From positions 62,001-126,000 of the forward strand of contig NZ_JAYTLQ010000042.1 in assembly GCF_043729335.1 (NCBI RefSeq): a stretch of 64,000 bases of DNA, given 5' to 3'. Numbering within the stretch: position 1 is the stretch's first letter; every line of letters starts with the position of its first letter. Under the pieces are notes generated by a model, which saw only the letters and a program-made list of their open reading frames with translations, had not been told where the DNA came from and ran no database searches. Origin of the DNA: Crenothrix sp043729335 (lineage in GTDB: Bacteria > Pseudomonadota > Gammaproteobacteria > Methylococcales > Methylomonadaceae). The translations under genes were made by a program, and so were the position numbers. Positions 8,574 through 16,469 of the stretch are shown in pieces.

Positions 8574-9230
8574 CTAAGCATCACCCTTTATGAGCATAGC
8601 GCCATATTCATCCGGGGTTATAATTCCACCACATAATTCGGCGACATTTTTATCCTGCTCAGGTAGCACATCCTGCACAGCATCAATGCGTTTCCATTGC
8701 GCCGATGGGGTAACGCAGCTTTTTTGCGGGACATATTTTGAGTTATCTACACGCTGGTATTTATGGATATAACGTGGGCAGTTAACAAAAATTTCAGTGA
8801 TCGCAACGCGGACTATTAATTGTGCGCCATGAAACTCATCAAGCAAGCGATCATCCACATCAATACTGGCAGTGCCATGTACACGGATGCGATGCGGGGT
8901 TTCAAAATCAATAAATAGCAGGCCAACTTTATTATTTGCCGTAATATTACCCATGGACAAAAACATGCCGTTGCCATCAAAACTGGGAAATGCCAGGGTT
9001 TTATTATCCAGCACCTTAACAAAGCCAGGGTTACCGCCTTTATAAGAACAAGTAGGAAAACCTCGGTGGTCAATAGTCGTTAAAAAAAACATATCGCGCG
9101 TTTCGATAAAGCCCTTGCGATCTTCGGCAATCTCCGTGGCCACAATGATTTGATCCAAACGATCAGCCAAATTTCTCGTGCCAAAACTATCTTGCAGATG
9201 CCGATGCTGCTGTCCGTAAATTTCAGTCAT
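8574..9230 (-). CDS. Pyridoxamine 5'-phosphate oxidase-like FMN-binding protein (PPOX class)
   Basis: A 218-residue split-barrel flavoprotein. The motif DMFFLTTIDHRGFPTCSYKGG followed by LAFPSFDGNGMFLSMGNI is typical of PPOX-class proteins that bind FMN. It also has VGLLFIDFETPHRIRVHGTA and a cysteine in VNCPRYIHKY, which mark the subgroup often annotated as 'pyridoxamine 5'-phosphate oxidase family'. Real PdxH has different substrate residues, so vitamin B6 oxidation should not be assumed; reduction of a quinone, F420-like or haem-type ligand is equally possible. It is a soluble protein in a single-gene unit read leftward, upstream of which lies the Gfo/Idh gene in the same direction. Confidence 0.8.
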   Translation of the reverse strand: MTEIYGQQHRHLQDSFGTRNLADRLDQIIVATEIAEDRKGFIETRDMFFLTTIDHRGFPTCSYKGGNPGFVKVLDNKTLAFPSFDGNGMFLSMGNITANNKVGLLFIDFETPHRIRVHGTASIDVDDRLLDEFHGAQLIVRVAITEIFVNCPRYIHKYQRVDNSKYVPQKSCVTPSAQWKRIDAVQDVLPEQDKNVAELCGGIITPDEYGAMLIKGDA

Positions 9231-9292
9231 GATAAGTCCTGTGTGATCAAAAAATGCTGTTCAAACAACTTTTCAGGTTGATGGTTTTATGC

Positions 9293-10306
9293 TTAAGCTA
9301 TTTTAATCCGTTGTCCTTGCGCAGAAGACTGCAACGCCGCCACCAAAATCTTGCAATTGTCTCTGGCATCTTGCAAGGATAACGCGGGGGCTTTGCCGTT
9401 TAAAACACAATCGCTAAAATGCTCAATTTCCAGTGTGAAATGATTTTGTGCGGACATGCGTTCTTCAGCCTGTCTACCGTCTTCTGTCCACCAGGAAATC
9501 ACGGGGGCATCACCCGGCAACTGCCAAACCACATGGCATTTTATGCCGCCTTTCGTGCCGGTAACTTCATATTCACAGCGCCGCGCCCGTTCAAAACTGA
9601 AATCAAAATGGGCGAATTTTCCACTGCCATAATCAATAATCCCAGAACTACCCATATCAGCGCCGCTGTCGGTATAACTGGACATCATCGTAACTGCCAG
9701 CGCTGGCTGATTAAAAAACATCCTTGCAGAATGAATAGCATAGCAACCAATATCCCACAAAGCGCCGCCGCCGTTTTCAATGTTTTCCGTTAAGCGGTAC
9801 ATACGGGCTGGGCGCATCATAAAAGAATAACTGGCACGTACCGTTCTAATCTCGCCAATTAATCCTGAGCTAATCAACTCCAAAACCCGTGCATGTTGCG
9901 GATGAAAGCGGTACATAAAGCCTTCCATAACAGTTACGTTATGTTGCTTGGCAGCGGCTTCAATCGCATCAATATCGGCAACAGCTAGCGCCATCGGTTT
10001 TTCACATAAAACGTGCTTGCCTTTGGCGATGGCTTTTAATGTCCATTCGGCATGTTCGTTATTTGCCAGCGGCAGATAAACCGCATCGACATTGGCATCA
10101 TCCAATAAGGCATCCAGATTATCGTAAGTACGCACGTTTTGGGATTGCGGGGAATATTTAGCCAAGGTTTCGACAGCAGCACCCGGTCGTCTGCTGGCAA
10201 TAGCGACCAGTTCTGAATTGCCGGCTTCAACAATAGCAGGTAGTAAACGCTCATTAACGCGTGCCGCGCCTAAAATTCCCCAACGACATTTTTTGTCTTG
10301 ATTCAT
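9293..10306 (-). CDS. Gfo/Idh/MocA family NAD(P)-dependent oxidoreductase
   Basis: A 337-residue dehydrogenase. The N-terminal Rossmann domain starts with WGILGAARVNERLLPAI (residues 9-25). The family's central motif is HVLCEKPMALAVADIDAIE (about 94-112), where the EKP lysine contacts substrate and cofactor. The C-terminal alpha/beta half includes VMEGFMYRFHPQH and GGGALWDIGCYAIHSARMF, in which the DIGCYAIH segment holds the catalytic histidine. Members oxidise or reduce sugars, inositols or cyclic diols in the cytoplasm. It has no sugar-pathway neighbour, so the substrate is unknown. The upstream region contains a perfect 28-bp palindrome that might control it. Confidence 0.88.
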   Translation of the reverse strand: MNQDKKCRWGILGAARVNERLLPAIVEAGNSELVAIASRRPGAAVETLAKYSPQSQNVRTYDNLDALLDDANVDAVYLPLANNEHAEWTLKAIAKGKHVLCEKPMALAVADIDAIEAAAKQHNVTVMEGFMYRFHPQHARVLELISSGLIGEIRTVRASYSFMMRPARMYRLTENIENGGGALWDIGCYAIHSARMFFNQPALAVTMMSSYTDSGADMGSSGIIDYGSGKFAHFDFSFERARRCEYEVTGTKGGIKCHVVWQLPGDAPVISWWTEDGRQAEERMSAQNHFTLEIEHFSDCVLNGKAPALSLQDARDNCKILVAALQSSAQGQRIKIA

Positions 10307-10376
10307 AGCTGTACCTGCTCATTTAGTGATTAGTATCAGTATCCAGCGTTTTCAGTATCGATTAGTTATATGCGCT

Positions 10377-10404
10377 GGAGTAAAAAACCTAGGTTTTTTA
10401 CTCC
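10377..10404. repeat. 28-bp perfect palindrome upstream of the Gfo/Idh gene
   Basis: The arms read GGAGTAAAAAACCT / AGGTTTTTTACTCC and abut without a spacer, centred on CCTAGG. It lies about 70 bases upstream of the Gfo/Idh start and about 120 bases past the metG stop. A dimeric-repressor operator or a bidirectional transcription stop are both possible. Confidence 0.7.
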
Positions 10405-10490
10405 ATTGCTAAATAATTAATGTTATTCATCTGACCAGATAGGAAAACGCTGTAATTATTTCGTGTCTTTCGTGGATAACCTTTATATTA

Positions 10491-10513
10491 TTAAAGACGC
10501 AAATCTTGCATCT
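10491..10513 (-). terminator. Probable intrinsic terminator of metG
   Basis: On the minus strand, AGATGCAA pairs with TTGCGTCT across a 3-base loop (one G-U pair) and is followed by TTAAT. It begins 14 bases after the metG stop codon. The A/T tract is modest, so the call is moderate. A related but perfect hairpin occurs at 27900-27931. Confidence 0.5.
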
Positions 10514-10526
10514 CTAACTTCACGGG

Positions 10527-12566
10527 CTAGTTAACCCGAAGCCCTGCAACCGCGCCATCATCAGGGCTTAACAACCAAATATCCTTTTCGCCGGGGCCAG
10601 CCGCTAATACCATGCCTTCAGAGACACCAAAGCGCATTTTTCTGGGCGCTAAATTGGCAACCACCAAGGTTAGCTTACCTTCCAACTCAGCAGGTTGATA
10701 AGCCGAACGGATGCCCGATAAGATATTACGCGTTTCATCGCCAATATCTACTGTAAGTTGCAATAACTTGTCGGAACCTTCAACATAATCCGCCTTTACG
10801 ATTTTAGCAATGCGTAAATCCAGTTTGGCAAAGTCGTTAAATTCAATGGTCGGCGCTACCGGCTCAAACTGCTTTTCAATGACTGGTACAACAGCCGCGT
10901 GTTTATCGACGGTTTTTTCCAGATTTTCTTTGGAATCTTCAATAATCGCCGCAATTTTATCGGTATCTACACGGGTCATTAACGGTACAAAGTCGTTGAG
11001 TGCATGGTTTAACAATGGCCGTAGTTCGGCAGCCCACCCGGTGATCGGAGCATTCAAAAACAATTCGGCACCGGCAGCCAAACGCGGCGTAACCGGCTTT
11101 AAATACACCGCCAGCAAACGGAACAAGTTGATACCCATGGTGCAGACATCCTGCAATTCTGTATCCCTGCCTTCTTCCTTCGCAATCACCCAGGGTTTTT
11201 TCTCGTCAATATACTGATTGGCTTTATCCGCCAGCGCCATAATTTCACGCATGGCTTTACCGAATTCGCGGGCTTCGTAGAACTCGGCAATTTGCACGTT
11301 GGCATCGATGAAGTCTTGAAATAACACTGGCTCGGAACACGTTGTAGAGAGTTGGTTAGCAAAACGTTTAGCCATAAAGCCACTGCAACGGCTGGCGATA
11401 TTCACCACTTTACCGACCAAATCCGAATTGACCCGCTGACTGAAATCATCGAAGTTAAGGTCGATATCATCCACGCCAGCGCTTAATTTAGCAGCAAAAT
11501 AATAGCGCAAGTATTCGGGGTTTAAATGGTCGAGATAAGTCCGCGCTTTAATAAACGTGCCGCGCGACTTGGACATCTTCTCGCCGTTAACAGTTAGAAA
11601 GCCGTGTGCGAACACTGCGCTAGGCGTTCTAAGTTCCGCGCCGGATAACATGGCTGGCCAGAACAGGGCGTGGAAATAAATAATGTCCTTGCCGATGAAA
11701 TGATACAACTCGGCAGTACTGTCTTTAGCCCAGAAAGCATCAAAATTCAAGCCCTGCTTGTCACACAGATTTTTAAAACTGGCCATATAACCTATCGGTG
11801 CATCCAGCCACACGTAAAAATACTTGCCCGGCGCATCAGGGATTTCAAAGCCAAAATACGGCGCATCCCTGGAAATATCCCATTGCTGCAAGCCGCCGTC
11901 CAGCCATTCGCCCATTTTGTTGCGTACTTCAGGCTGCAAATGGCCAGGGGCGGTCGTCCAATCTTTGAGCATGTCGGCAAAATCGGCCAGATTGAAAAAG
12001 TAATGCACGGAATTTTTCTCAACAGGTTTTGCACCAGAAATAGCGGAGACCGCATTTTTCAATTCGGTGGGTGCGTAAGTCGCACCACACACTTCACAGC
12101 CATCACCGTATTGGTCTAACGCAGCGCACTTAGGGCATTCGCCTTTGATAAAGCGATCCGACAAGAACATGTTTTTAACGGGATCGTAAGCTTGGGTAAT
12201 AGTGCGCGAACTGATATGTCCTGCATCCCGTAAACGCGTGTAGATTAGTGCCGAAAAATCTTTGTTTTCTACCGAATGCGTGCTGTGGTAATTGTCGAAC
12301 GCCACATCAAAGGCGGTGAAATCGTCCAGATGTTCTTTGCCGACCTGGGCGATCAAGCCTTCTGGGCTAATGCCTAAGCTATCGGCTTTGAGCATGATGG
12401 GGGTGCCATGGGTGTCGTCGGCACAAACAAAGTAACATTGATGGCCGCGTTGTTTCTGGAAGCGCACCCAGATATCGGTCTGGATGTATTCAACTAAATG
12501 ACCTAAATGGATGGGGCCATTGGCATACGGTAAGGCGCTAGTGACGAGGATTTTTCTGTTGGACAT
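10527..12566 (-). CDS. metG: Methionine-tRNA ligase
   Basis: A 679-residue class I aminoacyl-tRNA synthetase, close to the 677 residues of the E. coli enzyme. It charges tRNA-Met and tRNA-fMet with methionine. The HIGH motif is present as PYANGPIHLGHL (residues 14-25). The zinc knuckle of the long bacterial form is CPKC...CEVC (about 144-160). The KMSKS motif is GEKMSKSRGTF near residue 334. The C-terminal EMAP/Trbp111-like tRNA-binding domain, starting near FNDFAKLDLRIAKIVKAD (about 577), is also complete and normally gives dimerisation. It is a single gene read leftward with a hairpin after its stop. It appears fully functional, with no frameshift. Confidence 0.97.
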   Translation of the reverse strand: MSNRKILVTSALPYANGPIHLGHLVEYIQTDIWVRFQKQRGHQCYFVCADDTHGTPIMLKADSLGISPEGLIAQVGKEHLDDFTAFDVAFDNYHSTHSVENKDFSALIYTRLRDAGHISSRTITQAYDPVKNMFLSDRFIKGECPKCAALDQYGDGCEVCGATYAPTELKNAVSAISGAKPVEKNSVHYFFNLADFADMLKDWTTAPGHLQPEVRNKMGEWLDGGLQQWDISRDAPYFGFEIPDAPGKYFYVWLDAPIGYMASFKNLCDKQGLNFDAFWAKDSTAELYHFIGKDIIYFHALFWPAMLSGAELRTPSAVFAHGFLTVNGEKMSKSRGTFIKARTYLDHLNPEYLRYYFAAKLSAGVDDIDLNFDDFSQRVNSDLVGKVVNIASRCSGFMAKRFANQLSTTCSEPVLFQDFIDANVQIAEFYEAREFGKAMREIMALADKANQYIDEKKPWVIAKEEGRDTELQDVCTMGINLFRLLAVYLKPVTPRLAAGAELFLNAPITGWAAELRPLLNHALNDFVPLMTRVDTDKIAAIIEDSKENLEKTVDKHAAVVPVIEKQFEPVAPTIEFNDFAKLDLRIAKIVKADYVEGSDKLLQLTVDIGDETRNILSGIRSAYQPAELEGKLTLVVANLAPRKMRFGVSEGMVLAAGPGEKDIWLLSPDDGAVAGLRVN

Positions 12567-12609
12567 GATGGCTTTATTGGCAATAAAAAATGCGCTTATT
12601 ATGGCATAG

Positions 12610-12883
12610 TCAGCTATGCACCGCCTTAGCCAAGATATCTACTGCCCATTTTGTTGAGGCTTTTGCCCTCGACTTTTGCCGCGACCAATGCCGCAGAATG
12701 GATTTCCGGCGGTACGCGCAACATCAATTTTCCGCTGGCCGGTATTTCGGGAGTTTCGCCCTGCACTTTGCAATCATTCAACATAAAATCAATGGCTGCC
12801 TCAAAATCAGAACGCAAGTCAACGACTGTTTCGCCATGAAAACCAATGACCGCATTTATCCCCAACACACGGCCAACAAACTG
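12610..12883 (-). pseudogene. Broken HicB-family antitoxin gene (5' truncated, frameshifted)
   Basis: Read on the minus strand this is a HicB-type antitoxin: FVGRVLGINAVIGFHGETV, LRSDFEAAIDFMLNDC, then the C-terminal ribbon-helix-helix SGKLMLRVPPEIHSAALV...EGKSLNK. Two lesions are visible. The first 10-15 expected residues are missing, because another gene fragment begins at about 12883. In addition, a run of four A (12649-12652, minus strand) shifts the frame. With three A the frame would continue as SLNKWAVDILAKAVHS to a stop at 12610, the normal family ending, whereas the actual frame ends as GSRYLG at 12626. No HicA toxin is present. It is almost certainly non-functional unless the run is a sequencing error. 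Confidence 0.75.
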
Positions 12884-12957
12884 TGGCTTTATTAGATGCG
12901 GCTCAATTTGCACGTTGGGTTCGTAAATGGTTTGGTTTGAGCCAAACGAAATTTAAA
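12883..12957 (+). pseudogene. 25-codon scrap of an XRE-type antitoxin gene
   Basis: The plus strand encodes ALLDAAQFARWVRKWFGLSQTKF, which matches residues 43-65 of the intact XRE antitoxin encoded at 31550-31885 (ALLDAAQFARRVRKRLGLSQTEF). The nucleotide similarity is also close. Neither the start nor the helix-turn-helix second half is present. The fragment abuts the truncated HicB pseudogene, in the opposite orientation, at about 12883. It is a relic of a BrnT-partner type antitoxin gene. Confidence 0.75.
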
Positions 12958-12976
12958 AGCAGACTCCTTCTAAGCT

Positions 12977-14101
12977 TTATTTGTGAATTTCAGCTTTAAA
13001 CCCCGCCAAAAACGCCCCATAGCCCGCCGCCTGCATTTCTTCCACCGGAATAAACCGTAACGCCGCAGAGTTCATACAATATCTCAGCCCCGTTGGTTTG
13101 GGGCCATCAGTAAAAACATGTCCCAAATGCGAATCACCATAACGGCTACGCACTTCCGTGCGCGGAAAAATATGAAGAAAATCCTTTTTCTCAGTAACGT
13201 TTTCAGGCACTAAAGGACGCGAAAAACTGGGCCAACCCGTACCAGAATCATACTTATCCTTAGATGAAAACAGCGGCTCTCCGGTAACCACATCCACATA
13301 AATGCCATCGTGTTTTTCATCCCAATAAGTATTTTTAAAGGGCGGCTCGGTGGCTTCTTCTTGCGTTACCTGATATTGCAATGGCGTTAAAGTTTTGCGC
13401 AACACGTCATCGGCGGGTTTGCTGTATTGAACGTCAGCTTTTCCTTGATCTTGGTTTAGATTTAAATGCAAATCTTTGCCCCAGGTTTTTTCCAGATATT
13501 GATCGCGGCCTGATCTGTAGCGATAATAGTTATAACGCACAGGATTGTTTTTGTAATAATCTTGATGATAGTCTTCAGCGGGATAAAAAGCCTCAAACTT
13601 TTTGATTTCGGTAATAACCGGCTCTTTATAACGTTTTGATTCATTCAGTAACTGGCGCGAATGCTCGGCTTTGGCTTTCTCTTCTTCAGTTTGGTAAAAA
13701 ATCAGCGAACGATATTGCTCCCCCCTGTCAACAAATTGGCCGCCATTATCAGTAGGATTAATCATGCGCCAGAAAGCATTTAACAAGTTGTCGTAGCTGA
13801 TTTTATTGGGATCATAATACACTTGCACAGCTTCCACATGTCCCGTGCCCCCATTAGAAACATCCTCGTAACTGGGGTTAACGACGTGGCCACCACTATA
13901 GCCGGAAATAACCTTTTCTACGCCGGGCAGTTTTTCAAAATCAGATTCGGTGCACCAAAAGCAGCCCCCTGCAAAAGTGGCAACAGAAAGCTTTTCAGCG
14001 GCTGATGTCACCGTACTTTGTTGGCTGGTTGCCGCTGCATAGCTGTTTACAGCAAAGGTAGCAACAATACCCACCATTAATAAAAATAGACTGGTTTTCA
14101 T
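12977..14101 (-). CDS. msrAB: Bifunctional peptide-methionine sulfoxide reductase MsrA/MsrB, exported
   Basis: A 374-residue fusion protein that repairs oxidised methionine in envelope proteins. Residues 1-23 form a signal peptide (FLLMVGIVATFAVNSYAAA). The MsrA domain (about 37-200) has the catalytic GGCFWC with C47 and C50. The MsrB domain (about 230-360) has DSGTGWPSF, DSHLGHVFTDGP and the catalytic RYCMNSAALRF (C342). At the position of the frequent recycling cysteine (DSGCGW in many MsrB) this protein has threonine (T288), so MsrB turnover must use another cysteine or an external reductant. The MsrB zinc cysteines are absent, as is common in fused forms. PilB of Neisseria is the best-known relative, but it has an extra thioredoxin-like domain that is lacking here. 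Confidence 0.92.
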   Translation of the reverse strand: MKTSLFLLMVGIVATFAVNSYAAATSQQSTVTSAAEKLSVATFAGGCFWCTESDFEKLPGVEKVISGYSGGHVVNPSYEDVSNGGTGHVEAVQVYYDPNKISYDNLLNAFWRMINPTDNGGQFVDRGEQYRSLIFYQTEEEKAKAEHSRQLLNESKRYKEPVITEIKKFEAFYPAEDYHQDYYKNNPVRYNYYRYRSGRDQYLEKTWGKDLHLNLNQDQGKADVQYSKPADDVLRKTLTPLQYQVTQEEATEPPFKNTYWDEKHDGIYVDVVTGEPLFSSKDKYDSGTGWPSFSRPLVPENVTEKKDFLHIFPRTEVRSRYGDSHLGHVFTDGPKPTGLRYCMNSAALRFIPVEEMQAAGYGAFLAGFKAEIHK

Positions 14102-14159
14102 GTTATTTTCCTCTCAATACCCTTAACTTCAAGATGCGATTGTGCAATAGGCAAAATTC

Positions 14160-15044
14160 TTAATACGGATCAAGAGGCGCTAACTTTCCATCCTTAGGGT
14201 TCCCAAGCGGATCATCTTCCCCTTCAGGTAGATTGCCGTCATTGACCAGATATTTACGTCTTTGAAAATATGCATTTTTTATAAATTCATATCGATCTAT
14301 TGATGCCGCTTCTGATAACGCCTTTTCTGCCCCGATATTATCCGCACGTTTATCAACAGCATTTAACCCATATAAACCCAGGCTAATGCCGGTTTCAGCG
14401 GCGCTATCAAGCCCTGGAAAAGCGCCAAAGCCAACGTAGGTTACTGGGTTTAATGCCGCATCGCCAATCAAACCGGTAATACCTCTAGGTGAACTTGGCC
14501 CCAGTAAAGGCAACACAATATAAGGGCTGGCTGGAAGACCCCAAACTCCCAGTGTTTGATCAAAATCTTCTTGATGTTTGGGGAGATCGACCATTGAGGC
14601 GACATCAAACAAGCCGCCTAATCCTGCTGTGGTGTTAAGCAAAAAACGCGACCCATCTTGCCCGGTTTGCGCTAGCTTAAACTGTAATAGATCATTGATA
14701 GTGACACCAATATCGTTAAGATTACTGAAAAAATTGGATACCCCTTGATTTGCAAACTCGGGCATTACCCAGTTGTAGCCTTTGGCGACTGGCTTCATGA
14801 CATAATCATCAAACTCATCATTAAACGATTGCACCCCCCTATTCCAGCCTTCCAGAGGATCATTGGAATGATGAGAAGTGGTGGCGCAACCGGACAAAAA
14901 TACACAAAATACTAAACCGGCGGCTTGCCCGATGTGTTTTATTTTTTGCGTTTGGCCATCTATTACTTTATCTGATCTCATCGCCAAAAATGGGGATGGA
15001 ATAATTTCAAAAGCCTGGTTATTTGTGACTTTAAAGCGGTTCAT
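14160..15044 (-). CDS. mlaA: MlaA (VacJ) family outer-membrane lipoprotein
   Basis: A MlaA-family lipoprotein, the outer-membrane part of the Mla system that removes misplaced phospholipids from the outer leaflet. Visible features are the lipobox FLSGCATT followed by DPLEGWNRGVQSFNDEFDDYV, the family signature, then LLQFKLAQTGQDGSRFLLNTTAGLGGLFDVAS and LPLLGPSSPRG. The frame is open to ATG 15128. I chose 15044 because AAGGA lies 9 bases upstream, but ATG 14981 would place the lipid-bearing cysteine at residue 31, a more usual signal length, so the start is uncertain. No other mla gene is nearby. The C-terminal tail is acidic and proline-rich, as in relatives. Confidence 0.88.
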   Translation of the reverse strand: MNRFKVTNNQAFEIIPSPFLAMRSDKVIDGQTQKIKHIGQAAGLVFCVFLSGCATTSHHSNDPLEGWNRGVQSFNDEFDDYVMKPVAKGYNWVMPEFANQGVSNFFSNLNDIGVTINDLLQFKLAQTGQDGSRFLLNTTAGLGGLFDVASMVDLPKHQEDFDQTLGVWGLPASPYIVLPLLGPSSPRGITGLIGDAALNPVTYVGFGAFPGLDSAAETGISLGLYGLNAVDKRADNIGAEKALSEAASIDRYEFIKNAYFQRRKYLVNDGNLPEGEDDPLGNPKDGKLAPLDPY

Positions 15045-15265
15045 GAGTCGATTTCCTTGTCGTGTGTTGGTGGTTAGTAAGCCAAAAGGTTTTTCAAGTT
15101 CAATATGTTTACGTAAAAAAACAAACATTAATTTCCTGATCCAATTGAGCTCATTTTTTGGTTATCTACTTTAAGCGGAACAGTTTCAGGTTAGACCGTT
15201 CGTAGTGAGCCTGTCGAACTATGATCGGTTTATCAGCTATAGATTCGTGACAGTCAAGTCATCGG

Positions 15266-15379
15266 TATGTGTTCACCTCCCCCTTTAAAAAGGGGAGAGT
15301 TTACGAGGGGTGGAGGGGGATTTATTTAAAAAATCTCCCCTAACCCCTCTTTTTCAAAGAGGGGGACTGAACCGGTTAC
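15266..15379. repeat. C-rich palindromic intergenic repeat, copy 1
   Basis: A compound inverted repeat made of CCCCTTTnAAAAGGGG-type arms, with the hairpin CCCCTCTTTTTCAAAGAGGGG at its right end. The same unit occurs at 39886-39975, where the flanking words TGTTCACCTC/TGCGTTCACCTC and ACCGGTTAC/AACGGTTAC also match. Copy 1 holds about 24 extra bases in the middle. Just to the left, at 15195-15225, is a separate 'gttcgtagtgagcctgtcga' motif that recurs inside the elements at 27714 and 32267. The whole 15129-15511 gap carries no gene. Confidence 0.75.
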
Positions 15380-15511
15380 GGTTATCGTTAATAACACGCA
15401 TCATCAAATAAAACCGTTTAGAGTGCAATCTGTATAAATACCTAGTGCATCAAAACTATGAATTTAAAAGCTGTGTCTTGTTTTTATTTGTAAAATAATG
15501 ACATAGCTTGT

Positions 15512-16108
15512 CTAAAAATAATGGCTTTCAACTGTAAGTGCTTGCGCCACGCGCTGCCGAAGCATCGGGACTAGCTCTTGCTCAAACCACGGGTTTCGGC
15601 TCAGCCAAATATTATTGCGGGGACTTGGATGCGGTAACGGAATAATGGCTGGCCAATAGGATTGCCAAGCTCGCACCGTTTCTGTCAGTGAAGGTTTTTT
15701 ATCGTCCAAGTGATAGCCAATCGCATACTGCCCTACAAGCAAGGTCAACTCAAGATGCTGCAAGTGGGGCAACAACTGATGACGCCACGCCTTTGCACAT
15801 TCAGGCCGTGGAGGAAGATCACCAGATTTGCCCGTACCAGGATAACAAAACCCCATGGGTAGCAGGGCGATCTGCTGCGGATCGTAAAAAACCTCGCGTG
15901 TTACGCCCATCCAATCACGCAGACGATCACCGCTGGCATCGTTGAAAGGTATGCCGGTTTCGTGGACTTTTCTGCCCGGTGCTTGGCCTACCACCAACAC
16001 ACGCGCTTTTGAATGGATCTGTAATACCGGCCGAACACCGTGTGGCAAATGCGCCGCACATAGGGTGCAACCGCGAATTTCAGCTAGCAACGCTGCTAAT
16101 GAAGCCAT
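15512..16108 (-). CDS. Uracil-DNA glycosylase family protein
   Basis: A 198-residue member of the uracil-DNA glycosylase superfamily, which removes uracil or related bases from DNA. It begins with a short cysteine motif (IRGCTLCAAHLP), then VLVVGQAPGRKVHETGIPFNDASGDRLRDWM, where GQAPG is the active-site water/uracil loop. Later come LLPMGFCYPG, TLLVGQYAIGYHL and PLPHPSPRNN, the HPSPRN loop that inserts into the helix. The two N-terminal cysteines recall iron-sulfur UDGs (family 4/5), but only some of the four ligands are seen, so the cluster is doubtful. The start at 16108 has AGGAA upstream; the longer open frame to 16231 is unsupported. Confidence 0.85.
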   Translation of the reverse strand: MASLAALLAEIRGCTLCAAHLPHGVRPVLQIHSKARVLVVGQAPGRKVHETGIPFNDASGDRLRDWMGVTREVFYDPQQIALLPMGFCYPGTGKSGDLPPRPECAKAWRHQLLPHLQHLELTLLVGQYAIGYHLDDKKPSLTETVRAWQSYWPAIIPLPHPSPRNNIWLSRNPWFEQELVPMLRQRVAQALTVESHYF

Positions 16109-16469
16109 GGGCGAAGTTCCTAGTGTTGAGCTAATGAATGGGCTGGAAACGTTAATTTTTAAGGCGTTTATTTTACTACCTGAATAACAACTTGCGCAGC
16201 TCTTCAAAAATAATGATCGACACAGTAACACCGGTCGTCATTAGCCCATCCGTTTGTGTTAATGCTGTGGTATGAAACAAGGCTTGTGTTGATGGAGGCG
16301 GCGGTTTCTCGGCAAGTTGATGTGCCCGTAGCGTTTTAAATGCTGTGTGGCCTCCGTTTGTTTGGCTTAAACCCAAGGCAATTTCAGAAGCCTGGTTTTT
16401 CAGGGCTTGTTCTGCGGGCAGCGTAGCCAGTCCATTTGGGTTGCGGAGCCTGCTGCTAAGGCTACTGTC

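Noticed and set aside
10441..10470. Strings like 'tttcgtgtctttcgtggat' at 10460 and near 40391 as a regulatory site
   Set aside because: Such strings recur in unrelated gaps and look like a dispersed repeat rather than a control site; two loose copies are not enough to define a feature.
15266..15379. CRISPR-like array
   Set aside because: The repeats are a single palindromic unit, not regularly spaced direct repeats with spacers, and no cas gene is in the window.
16176..16376. Possible 66-residue leftward gene
   Set aside because: It needs a TTG start without a clear ribosome site and matches no family I know; kept only as an observation about the open frame.
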